From: Micrococcus sp.
GTDB lineage: Bacteria > Actinomycetota > Actinomycetes > Actinomycetales > Micrococcaceae
Assembly: GCA_029961105.1 (NCBI GenBank)
Contig: JASBVO010000005.1
Coordinates: forward strand, 100,406 to 164,405
Direction of reading: 5' to 3'
DNA: 64,000 nucleotides
Part shown: positions 38,104 through 44,411 of the stretch, piece after piece
How the letters are laid out: every line of letters starts with the position of its first letter
How positions within the stretch are numbered: the first letter of the stretch is position 1
The notes under the pieces: model-generated
The model's input: the letters and a program-made list of their open reading frames with translations, nothing else
Databases searched by the model: none
Told to the model about the DNA's origin: nothing
Translations under genes and position numbers: made by a program

Positions 38104-38132
38104 GCCGGCCCCCGGGAATCTCGGGGGCCGGC
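38104..38132 (+). terminator. Intergenic hairpin module 3
   Basis: GCCGGCCCCCG pairs with CGGGGGCCGGC (11 bp, perfect) around GGAATCT, followed by GGAAGGAACCG and the next ATG. Same layout as modules 1 and 2. Confidence 0.65.
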
Positions 38133-38153
38133 CCGACCCGGAAGGAACCGACC

Positions 38154-38429
38154 ATGACCCCCTCGACCATGGCCCGCTGCATCACCCGCGCCGCCCATGT
38201 CTACCACTGGGACGATGTGCGCGAGCTGGCAGACGCCGCAGCCGCAGCCGGCCACCTCACGCGCTCGGGGCACGCCCTGGTCCGCGAGCTGGCAGACGTA
38301 GCCGAACGCGCCGGACGCGCCGGCCGGCACTACGCCAGCGGCATCGCTGACGTGCTGGCCCGCTGCGCCGCTCCGCCCCCGCCGGCCCCCGTCGCCCGAC
38401 CCTATGTGGACGTGCCGCTGCCGCTCTGA
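38154..38429 (+). CDS. Phage early-region protein, helical
   Basis: 91 residues, Ala/Arg-rich and probably all helical, with an internal near-repeat (VRELADAAAAAGHLTR and VRELADVAERAGRAGR). A Pro-rich tail follows (PPPPAPVARPYVDVP). No recognised family. Last gene of the group controlled by P1. Confidence 0.7.
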   Translation: MTPSTMARCITRAAHVYHWDDVRELADAAAAAGHLTRSGHALVRELADVAERAGRAGRHYASGIADVLARCAAPPPPAPVARPYVDVPLPL

Positions 38430-38456
38430 TCCTGACCGTGGACCCGCGCCGCAATC

Positions 38457-38504
38457 GTCTAGAGGAAGTAGACGATCCGGCTAAAACAAGGTAGAATCTT
38501 AGAC
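38457..38504 (+). promoter_or_regulatory. Early promoter/operator P2
   Basis: Same design as P1: GTCTA-N7-TAGAC (38457-38473), -35 TAGACG (38469-38474), 17-bp spacer, -10 TAGAAT (38492-38497), third TAGAC at 38500, again 31 bp after the second. CCGGCTAAA is shared with P1 and P3. It precedes the overlapping gene chain from 38530. Confidence 0.8.
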
Positions 38505-38529
38505 AGAGAGCGAGAGAGAGGAACCCACC

Positions 38530-38889
38530 ATGAAGGCCCAGAACATCAAGGCCGGCCAGACGTTCTACAGCGAAGACGGTTTCGAGCTGCACGAGAACAC
38601 CGCCGCCCAGGACGCCACCACGGACGGCACGTTCGTCACCATCGTCTGCACGGACGGCGAGTTCTACGCCGACCACGACACCGAGCTGGAGCTAGTCCAG
38701 CCGCAGCCGGAGGACACCGCCGCGACCACCAGCGCGCAAGAGTTCATCGCCAAGGCGTACGAAGACGCACGCGCCACCCTGCACGCCGCATGGACGGCCG
38801 GCTACGCCGCCGGCGTCCGCGACGAAGCCCGCGACCTCGAAGGCACCAGCGCGGCCGCCGTGAGCCCCTACCGGAAGGTGACGCTGTGA
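38530..38889 (+). CDS. Phage early-region protein, unknown
   Basis: 119 residues. N-terminal half is beta-rich (IKAGQTFYSEDGFELHENT, GTFVTIVCTDGEFYADHDTELEL), suggesting a small SH3-like or barrel fold. C-terminal half is helical. First gene after promoter P2; its TGA overlaps the next GTG by 4 bp. Confidence 0.75.
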   Translation: MKAQNIKAGQTFYSEDGFELHENTAAQDATTDGTFVTIVCTDGEFYADHDTELELVQPQPEDTAATTSAQEFIAKAYEDARATLHAAWTAGYAAGVRDEARDLEGTSAAAVSPYRKVTL

Positions 38890-39218
38890 CCAGCCCGCAC
38901 ACCATCGCCGCCGCGATCCTGCAGGAACCGCACAGCCCCGACGAGCTGGCCCGCGTGGCCTACCTGCTCATGGACAGCGCCCGCCGGGACGCTCACCTCA
39001 CCGTGGAGCACACCGCCCGGACCACCATCGACCCGGCCGCCAACGCTGCCGCTGCATCCGACGCCGCCAAGCTGGACGTGGCCTTCCACGCGCTGCACGC
39101 GGCCGCCCTGCCGATGCCCTACACGCCGCTCCCCATCCAGCCCCGGACCCCCGAGGCCCGGGAAACGCTCCAGAACATCCGAGACGCCCAGAAGGCCCGC
39201 CGAGAGGGGAAGGCATGA
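38886..39218 (+). CDS. Phage early-region protein, helical
   Basis: 110 residues from GTG 38886, coupled to the preceding gene by GTGA. The track ORF starts upstream in the same frame without support. Ala-rich and helical (DELARVAYLLMDSARRDAHL, AKLDVAFHALHAAALPM), with a basic C-terminal end. No family recognised. Confidence 0.72.
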   Translation: MTSPHTIAAAILQEPHSPDELARVAYLLMDSARRDAHLTVEHTARTTIDPAANAAAASDAAKLDVAFHALHAAALPMPYTPLPIQPRTPEARETLQNIRDAQKARREGKA

Positions 39219-39472
39219 CCGACGCGCCCCGCGTGACGATCGAAAAGGACTTGGGGGACCGCCGGACCGTCCGCGTCGAAATCCCTCAGGGTAAGCAATC
39301 CCGGTTCGTGTACCTCACCCCCGAGCAGGCCCAGGCCCTCCACCGGGAACTCGGGGCCCATGTCACTCACGCACGCCCGGACCGTCCAAAGATCACAGAC
39401 GACCCGACCATTCCCGACGAATCCCGCGCCCTTGCCGTACTGGCAACCGGTGACGACCAGCTGGAGGACTGA
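39215..39472 (+). CDS. Phage early-region protein, unknown
   Basis: 85 residues; ATG overlaps the previous TGA. It contains TIEKDLGDRRTVRVEIPQGKQSRFVYLTPEQAQALHREL, a beta hairpin followed by a helix beginning with LTPEQA, a pattern shared by many short phage proteins. Function unknown. Confidence 0.72.
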   Translation: MTDAPRVTIEKDLGDRRTVRVEIPQGKQSRFVYLTPEQAQALHRELGAHVTHARPDRPKITDDPTIPDESRALAVLATGDDQLED

Positions 39473-39475
39473 CCC

Positions 39476-39922
39476 ATGACCGAGAACCCCATCCCCGGGA
39501 ACGACAGCGCCGCCACGGCCTACTTTGCCGCCGAACAGGTCCCCTCCCGATGGGCCCCCGAAACCGACGCCGCCGTCGCCGTCGCCTACGCCACCCTGGC
39601 ACTAGCCGAGGAACAGCGCACGGCCAACCTGATCGCCCTGGAGCAGTTGAAGGCCACCGCCACCGGCGCGGCCGGCCGCCGAGGCTCCGCCGAGCGAATC
39701 GGGGCCCGGATGCAAGGGCCGGCCGAGCCCGCGCCGGCCCCGGACTACTGCGCCAGCAACCTCGTGGCGATCCGGTTCGAGACACTGCGCCTCGACGTGG
39801 AGAAGATGCGCCGCGATTCCGAGCCGAACGGACCGGCCCGCGCCGCGCTCGGGGACGTGCTGGCCCTCATCGACCGCCACGCCGCCGTGCCGGCCCCGAG
39901 CACTCGGGGGGCCGACCAGTGA
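39476..39922 (+). CDS. Phage early-region protein, unknown
   Basis: 148 residues, starting 3 bp after the preceding stop codon. Mostly helical and rich in Ala and Arg (AVAVAYATLALAEEQRTANLIALEQLKATA), with a middle disordered segment and a C-terminal helix (IRFETLRLDVEKMRRDSE). No recognised motif. The final TGA overlaps the next GTG. Confidence 0.7.
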   Translation: MTENPIPGNDSAATAYFAAEQVPSRWAPETDAAVAVAYATLALAEEQRTANLIALEQLKATATGAAGRRGSAERIGARMQGPAEPAPAPDYCASNLVAIRFETLRLDVEKMRRDSEPNGPARAALGDVLALIDRHAAVPAPSTRGADQ

Positions 39923-40239
39923 CCGGCGAGCCCCTGAACCCCCAGACCGCCGAAGTCTGGATCGGGCCCGACTACCGGAAGCCCGCACCAGCCCCGCGCC
40001 CCGTGTCCATCTTCCAGTCGTTCGAGGACACTTTCCGGCACGTCGGCCGGGTCATGCGGGACACCATCGAGCAAGTCTGGAAAGCCGTCCGCAGCGCGTG
40101 GCGATTCATCCCGGACGAGGTCCGCGAGCAGGCCGCGATCGACGCCGGCCGCCGCTACTGGACCGACCAGCGCGGCCGCACCCGGAGAACTCGGGGGGCA
40201 CGCCCGCTCCTGCACAACGGAAGGAAGCCCAGGAAGTGA
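39919..40239 (+). CDS. Phage early-region basic protein
   Basis: 106 residues from GTG 39919, coupled by GTGA. Central helix VRSAWRFIPDEVREQAAI and a very basic C-terminus (DQRGRTRRTRGARPLLHNGRKPRK) suggest nucleic-acid binding. That is inference from charge alone. Confidence 0.7.
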   Translation: MTGEPLNPQTAEVWIGPDYRKPAPAPRPVSIFQSFEDTFRHVGRVMRDTIEQVWKAVRSAWRFIPDEVREQAAIDAGRRYWTDQRGRTRRTRGARPLLHNGRKPRK

Positions 40240-40418
40240 CCGAGCAGACCACCACCACCCGCGCCGAGGACCGCCGCGCCGGCCTAACACTCGGGGAGTT
40301 GTTCCAGTTCACCCAGGCCGCGCTCAACGCCGGCACCGACCCCCGCCAGCCCGTGAAGGCCAGCGTTGGATTCTTCGCCCAGATCACCGCCATTACCACC
40401 GACAGGAGGCAGCCGTGA
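40236..40418 (+). CDS. Small phage early-region protein
   Basis: 60 residues from GTG 40236 (VTEQTTTTRAEDRRAGLTLGELFQFTQAALNAG). GTGA overlap with the previous gene; GGAAGGAAGCCCAGGAA supplies the ribosome binding site. The LTLGELxQFxxAALxAGxDP pattern recurs in small actinophage proteins. Function unknown. Confidence 0.72.
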   Translation: MTEQTTTTRAEDRRAGLTLGELFQFTQAALNAGTDPRQPVKASVGFFAQITAITTDRRQP

Positions 40419-40675
40419 CCGTCATGGACGGACACCCCGAGGCCGAGGCCCGCAAGGCCCAGAACCGCGCCGCCCGGGACAAGGGAGAGCCCATCATCTG
40501 CACCACATGTGGCGACCGGCTGGACTGGATCCCCAACGACGCCGAACGCGTGGACCTGTACGACTTCCAGCCCGCCCACGTCTACCACTGCGCCCGCTGC
40601 AGCAACTACTGGGGACGCGACGGCCTGCCCGTGCTCACGCCCGAGGAATGGAAGCAATGGGCGGCCCAACGGTGA
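40415..40675 (+). CDS. Small zinc-ribbon-like phage protein
   Basis: 86 residues. Two CxxC pairs, CTTCGDRL and CARCSNYW, separated by about 33 residues, suggest a zinc ribbon. Coupled by GTGA to the preceding gene and by the same overlap to the next. May bind DNA, RNA or protein; unknown. Confidence 0.75.
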   Translation: MTVMDGHPEAEARKAQNRAARDKGEPIICTTCGDRLDWIPNDAERVDLYDFQPAHVYHCARCSNYWGRDGLPVLTPEEWKQWAAQR

Positions 40676-40794
40676 CCGAGTGCCGAGCCGAAATCCCCAT
40701 CCCGGAGCTGGCCGTGGCCGTCCCGTGCTGGCACCTGCCGCCGTGCCCGGTCCATGACTGGACCGAGCCGGACAGGGACCGGGATCCCGTCTAG
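40672..40794 (+). CDS. 40-residue phage protein, missing from ORF track
   Basis: The GTG overlaps the preceding TGA and the frame encodes VTECRAEIPIPELAVAVPCW, then a PCPVHDW segment. Three Cys and two His could form a small zinc site. Its TAG stop lies inside the first half-site (GTCTAG) of promoter P3. Confidence 0.6.
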   Translation: MTECRAEIPIPELAVAVPCWHLPPCPVHDWTEPDRDRDPV

Positions 40795-40836
40795 AGAAAG
40801 TAGACAAGCCGGCTAAAAGAGAGTAAGATTATAGAC
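40789..40836 (+). promoter_or_regulatory. Early promoter/operator P3
   Basis: GTCTA-N7-TAGAC (40789-40805), -35 TAGACA (40801-40806), 17-bp spacer, -10 TAAGAT (40824-40829), third TAGAC at 40832, 31 bp after the second. The spacer begins with the shared CCGGCTAAAA as in P2. It precedes the gene at 40873. Confidence 0.8.
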
Positions 40837-40872
40837 AGAAAGAGGGACACACCACCACGGAAGGAACCCACC

Positions 40873-41178
40873 ATGACCACCACCGCCACCCCCGCCAAGA
40901 TCGTCCTGACCGCCGCCGTCGCCAAGCTCTCCACCCTGCAGATGTTCGAGGCCCTGGAAGACCTGGACGGCCGCGCCGGCGAGTGGCTGGTGGGACTCAC
41001 CCCCGAGGAAGTCATCGTCCGGGACGAGCTGATTGACGCCATCGAGAAGCGCCACCGGCTTCAGACGGCCACGCTGGACGTGCTCTCCGAGCTGGAGACG
41101 TCCGAGCCCTTCGGTAACATCGCCTACCCCCGAGTGCTCCGGCTGGCCATGGGGCGCACCGGACAGACCATCGCCTAG
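40873..41178 (+). CDS. Phage early-region protein, unknown
   Basis: 101 residues behind GGAAGGAACCCACC. It has AKLSTLQMFEALEDLDGRAGEWLVGLTPEEVIVRDELIDAIEKRH, a pattern of two helices, and a C-terminal segment with MGRTG. No family recognised. First gene after promoter P3. Confidence 0.75.
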   Translation: MTTTATPAKIVLTAAVAKLSTLQMFEALEDLDGRAGEWLVGLTPEEVIVRDELIDAIEKRHRLQTATLDVLSELETSEPFGNIAYPRVLRLAMGRTGQTIA

Positions 41179-41190
41179 TTAGGACCAGCC

Positions 41191-41352
41191 ATGACCAACG
41201 CATACCGGACCGGGATCCTCGCCGTAGTGCTCGGGGCCGCCGTCGTCTTCACGGAGCTGCCGCCGGCATGGACCCTGGCCGGCGGAATCGCAGCCCTGGC
41301 CATCGGAGCCACCGCGCTCGTCCTGGCCCTACGGCACCCCCCGGCAGCCTGA
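41191..41352 (+). CDS. Small two-segment membrane protein, missing from ORF track
   Basis: 53 residues from ATG 41191 to TGA 41352: TGILAVVLGAAVVFTELPP then WTLAGGIAALAIGATALVLAL. Two predicted membrane helices joined by a short turn. Could be a holin-like or superinfection-exclusion protein. It is followed by a GC hairpin at 41359-41394. Confidence 0.65.
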   Translation: MTNAYRTGILAVVLGAAVVFTELPPAWTLAGGIAALAIGATALVLALRHPPAA

Positions 41353-41358
41353 ACACTT

Positions 41359-41394
41359 GCCGGCCCCTCAGCCCTGACAGCTCGGGGGGCCGGC
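41359..41394 (+). terminator. Intergenic hairpin module 4
   Basis: GCCGGCCCC pairs with GGGGCCGGC around a loop of about 18 nt that contains CTGACAG. Same arm sequence as the upstream modules. Between the small membrane protein and the exported protein. Confidence 0.5.
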
Positions 41395-41437
41395 CTGATA
41401 ACCTGACCTGACTTCGCATGAAAGAGAGCACCACCAG

Positions 41438-42118
41438 ATGAACCGCCGCGCCGCCATCACCCTCACCACCGCCGCCGTCCTCACCGGCACCGCCGCCGCC
41501 GCCGTCGTCATCCCCGCCGTGGCCGCCGACCCCGCCGGCCCCACGCCGGCCATGACCGCCACCGCCCAGGCCGTCCGCAGCACCGCCGCCGCGCTTAGCC
41601 CGGAGCAGGCCGCCGTCCTCACCGACCCGCAGGTGACCACCCTCACCGACCCCGCCGCAGCCAAGGCAGCCGCCCTGGAAGCCGGCCGGCCGGAAGAGGC
41701 ATGGGACAAGAACTGCGTGGCATGGAAGCTGCCCGCCGCCGACACCGACGCCCAGGCATGGGCCAACGACGTGGCCGGCACGTGGCTGGACGCCCACGAG
41801 GCCGGCTGCCCGGACGCCATCGAGTGGCCGCACTACTACGCCGAGACGTTCACCGCCGGCGAGCCCGGCGAAATCGTCATCACGCTGGAAGCCGGAGCCA
41901 TCGAAGACTCGTTCGTGTCCCGGTTCAGCGACAACCACCAGGGCCTACAAGCGTTCGCCGTGCTGTTCCGTGACGCCACCGAGGCCGAGCACCCCGACCT
42001 CGAAAACGTCACGGTGACCGTGGAAGGCACCGACCACGCGTGGACCCTGACCCCGGATCTCCGCGAGTCCGTGCCCTACGATGCCGAGGACGTCTCCATC
42101 GCTCACCCCATGTTCTAG
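41438..42118 (+). CDS. Exported phage-encoded protein
   Basis: 226 residues. Signal peptide MNRRAAITLTTAAVLTGTAAAAVVIPAVAA, with likely cleavage after VAA. The mature part is acidic with an Ala-rich helical start and a C-terminal domain with two Cys (KNCVAWKLP and EAGCPDAIEW). No enzyme motif. Encoded by the prophage but built like a secreted host protein, so a lysogenic-conversion or exclusion role is possible. Last plus-strand gene before the terminator. Confidence 0.75.
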   Translation: MNRRAAITLTTAAVLTGTAAAAVVIPAVAADPAGPTPAMTATAQAVRSTAAALSPEQAAVLTDPQVTTLTDPAAAKAAALEAGRPEEAWDKNCVAWKLPAADTDAQAWANDVAGTWLDAHEAGCPDAIEWPHYYAETFTAGEPGEIVITLEAGAIEDSFVSRFSDNHQGLQAFAVLFRDATEAEHPDLENVTVTVEGTDHAWTLTPDLRESVPYDAEDVSIAHPMF

Positions 42119-42127
42119 AAACGCCGA

Positions 42128-42169
42128 AAGGGCCCCCACCCGTGGAGAGATCCACAGGTGGGGGCCCTT
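42128..42169. terminator. Bidirectional terminator between early and late regions
   Basis: AAGGGCCCCCACC pairs with GGTGGGGGCCCTT, extended by TGGA/TCCA around GAGA. It lies between the convergent exported-protein gene and the late operon. On each strand the stem is followed by TTC or TTTC. Confidence 0.85.
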
Positions 42170-42198
42170 CTCATGTCAGCGCCGCAGCGCCACCGGTG

Positions 42199-42627
42199 CT
42201 AGTACGAGTACCACCCGTACCGGTTCAGCCCGAGCTGAAGGCACCGGGTCAACTCCTTGACGTACGGCTCCATGTAACCTTCCCGGGAGCCCCACGGCGT
42301 GTAGTACATGCCCACCCCCGCCTGCGCGTACAGAGTCCAGAGCGTCGGATCGTCGTAACGGTTCTGACTCACGCCCCAGTTGATGTGCAGGAAGTCCAGG
42401 AACGACTGGCAGGACATGTCGCCAAACCAGCCGTCGATCAGACCGTGATACCGGTTCCCGGCCGCCATCTGCCGCTGCACGGCCTTCAGGGACTCCTTCC
42501 CGAATACCCCGTCGATCAGGGCCCAGCTTGGGTAGTGCCCGTAGTGCTGCAGGTGCCGCTGGTACGTCCGCGCCACCGGCAGATCCCAGATGCCGTCCAG
42601 CGTGAAGTTGGGTTTAGTCGTTGGCAT
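42199..42627 (-). CDS. Peptidoglycan-binding-like phage protein (endolysin C-domain paralogue)
   Basis: 142 residues from ATG 42627 with AGGTGGA upstream. It contains IDGVFGKESLKAVQRQMAAG, matching DGVMGRESVKALQRFLYD in the endolysin C-terminus encoded at 43,042. The protein consists largely of this PG-binding-like motif region and a Tyr/Trp-rich C-terminus, with no amidase domain. May help wall binding or lysis. Last gene of the late operon. Confidence 0.72.
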   Translation of the reverse strand: MPTTKPNFTLDGIWDLPVARTYQRHLQHYGHYPSWALIDGVFGKESLKAVQRQMAAGNRYHGLIDGWFGDMSCQSFLDFLHINWGVSQNRYDDPTLWTLYAQAGVGMYYTPWGSREGYMEPYVKELTRCLQLGLNRYGWYSY

Positions 42628-42690
42628 GTATCCACCTATTCCGGGGCAGCGCCCCATTGTTGTGCGACCGCCGGCCGGCGGCCGCTGTCC

Positions 42691-43023
42691 TCATTCGCCC
42701 GTCATGCCGGGGGAATCTCGGGGGGCCGGCGGGGCCCCGGCCGCCAGCCCGAAGTGCGCCAGCCACCGGTTCACCCGGGGAATGGCCATGATCCGCGTGA
42801 CCGCGCCGGCCAGCCCGGCAGTGAAGACCACCGCGCCGCCCAGCCACAGCCGGATCCCCTCGGGGAGCGCGCCGCCCAGCTCGTCCTCGAAGATCCGCAG
42901 GATCTCCGGCAGGATCACGACCAGCACCAGCCCGGCACCGATCACGTCCGCCACGATGGTCCGCGCCGCAGCCCGCCCCGGCTCCTGTACCTGCGTCGGC
43001 TCGTACTTGCTCACAGTCGCCAT
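42691..43023 (-). CDS. Holin-like membrane protein
   Basis: 110 residues with two membrane segments (VADVIGAGLVLVVILPEILRIF and LWLGGAVVFTAGLAGAVTRIMAI) and a charged C-terminus. Position next to the endolysin and size fit a holin, but no family signature was recognised. Confidence 0.7.
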   Translation of the reverse strand: MATVSKYEPTQVQEPGRAAARTIVADVIGAGLVLVVILPEILRIFEDELGGALPEGIRLWLGGAVVFTAGLAGAVTRIMAIPRVNRWLAHFGLAAGAPPAPRDSPGMTGE

Positions 43024-43041
43024 GTCTCTCTCTCCGCTCTG

Positions 43042-43926
43042 TCAGTCCAGAAACTGGATCTGGTAGTTCAGGTATCGCTTCTCGCCCTTGACCGTCAGGG
43101 GCCCGCGCTGGCCATCGCTGAAGCCGTCGTAGAACCGGCCATTGGCGTCTTCCCGGTCGTAGAGGAACCGCTGCAGCGCCTTGACGGACTCACGGCCCAT
43201 CACGCCGTCGTGCCGGAACTTCTCCAGGTCGTAGTAGGGCCGGCCCGTGCGCGGATCCTGCAGCGTGTTGAGCCACGCCTGCAGGTTCCGGCCCAGATCA
43301 CCGTCCGTGAAGCCGACCCGGCGCATCAGCTCCACCCACGCGTCATGCCAGCTCTGCGTCTTCTTCCCGTCCACCGGCAGCGGCTCGTTAGGCCATTCCG
43401 TCTTCGTCTGGACGGCCGCCGACGCGTCCTGCTCGACGGTCCGGCGCGTCCGGCGCGAGTGCTCAGCGTTGACGTCCCGGACCAGCTTGGACAGTCGATC
43501 CCCGTACCTGCCGGGGCACGCCGTCGCCTTCCAGTCCGAGTGCCGGAAGTACCGCAGCGACCCGTGCCGCTCTTCCAGGTCCGCGCACAGTTCCACCAGC
43601 GTCCGCCAGTCCGCGCCGCTCATCTCCGGCCGGCACTCGATCCCGATGGTGGTCCCGTTGCCGTCCCGGTTGCCGGAGTGCCACGTGGCCCGGAAGTCGT
43701 CTTCAAGCTGCGTCACGCGGCCGGCCGACGTCACGTAGTGCGCGCTCGAGTTTTCGTTCTCCACGCCGCCGTTCTCGCCCCGCAGCCACCGCACCACGCC
43801 GTCGTGACTCTGCCCGTCCGCGCCCCAGTGATGGATCGTGACCCCGACCGGCTTTTCAGCCGCGCCGTAGTGCGCCCGCGAGCTGCTGTTACTGGTCTGC
43901 AGGTACTCATACTCGTAGTTGCTCAT
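43042..43926 (-). CDS. Endolysin, N-acetylmuramoyl-L-alanine amidase
   Basis: 294 residues. Amidase_2/PGRP domain with zinc ligands in VTIHHWG, the VENENSSAHYVTSAGRVTQL segment, TWHSG, GIECRPEM and HSDWKATACPGRYGD. The C-terminal region carries PG-binding-like repeats (NLQAWLNTLQDP, DGVMGRESVKALQRF). Cleaves between MurNAc and the stem peptide during lysis. It lies 3 bp from the membrane-anchored protein gene and upstream of the holin-like gene. Confidence 0.92.
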   Translation of the reverse strand: MSNYEYEYLQTSNSSSRAHYGAAEKPVGVTIHHWGADGQSHDGVVRWLRGENGGVENENSSAHYVTSAGRVTQLEDDFRATWHSGNRDGNGTTIGIECRPEMSGADWRTLVELCADLEERHGSLRYFRHSDWKATACPGRYGDRLSKLVRDVNAEHSRRTRRTVEQDASAAVQTKTEWPNEPLPVDGKKTQSWHDAWVELMRRVGFTDGDLGRNLQAWLNTLQDPRTGRPYYDLEKFRHDGVMGRESVKALQRFLYDREDANGRFYDGFSDGQRGPLTVKGEKRYLNYQIQFLD

Positions 43927-43928
43927 GG

Positions 43929-44330
43929 TTACCCTTCTCCCTTGTTGTCTTCTTGTTCCCCCGAGCCCCGGCCCGGAAAGCCATCCCCGAAATGCGAGTG
44001 AAGATCCCGCGCCATCGCCATCAGCCCGCCGGCCTCCGTGATGTGCGCGTGCAGCGCGTCCCGGATCCCGTCCACGTCATCGCGCAGCAGCGTGTCGTGA
44101 TCGTTCTGGACGTGGAGCTGGACCTTCCCCAGCCGGTCCTCCAGGGACCGGACGCGCTCCATCAGCCCCGGGACCGCCGGGAACCCCGGCCGCGCCGGCT
44201 CCCCGGCCACGTCGTCCACGAACCGCGAGAACTTGCGCAGCGCCGGCCAGAGCTTCAGCGCCAGCCACGCCACTACTGCCGCCAGCGCCAGAACCACGCC
44301 CGTCGCTGCGATCACCACCGGATCCGTCAT
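43929..44330 (-). CDS. Membrane-anchored phage protein in lysis region
   Basis: 133 residues from ATG 44330 (MTDPVVIAATGVVLALAAVVAWLALKLW), preceded by AGGGGGG; the track start 8 codons earlier is less likely. One N-terminal membrane segment then a soluble helical stretch (LMERVRSLEDRLGKVQLHVQND) that may form a coiled coil. Could be a second holin or spanin-like partner; not certain. Confidence 0.7.
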   Translation of the reverse strand: MTDPVVIAATGVVLALAAVVAWLALKLWPALRKFSRFVDDVAGEPARPGFPAVPGLMERVRSLEDRLGKVQLHVQNDHDTLLRDDVDGIRDALHAHITEAGGLMAMARDLHSHFGDGFPGRGSGEQEDNKGEG

Positions 44331-44355
44331 GCTTGCCCCCCCTAGGCACAGCAAA

Positions 44356-44382
44356 GGGCCCCCGATGTGCGCTCGGGGGCCC
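44356..44382 (-). terminator. Terminator between tail and lysis genes
   Basis: GGGCCCCCGA pairs with TCGGGGGCCC around a 7-nt loop; on the minus strand it is followed by TTTGCT. It separates the GH18 tail gene from the lysis genes. Confidence 0.75.
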
Positions 44383-44411
44383 CTCGTCGTTGTTTCGTTG
44401 TTGTGCGACTG

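Noticed and set aside
40366-40794. 142-residue plus-strand ORF
   Set aside because: Its first two thirds overlap the zinc-ribbon gene in another frame. Only the last 40 codons, beginning at the coupled GTG 40672, are likely real.
42040-44001. 653-residue plus-strand ORF across the lysis genes
   Set aside because: Opposite to the endolysin and holin-like genes, which have recognisable domains; no coding support.
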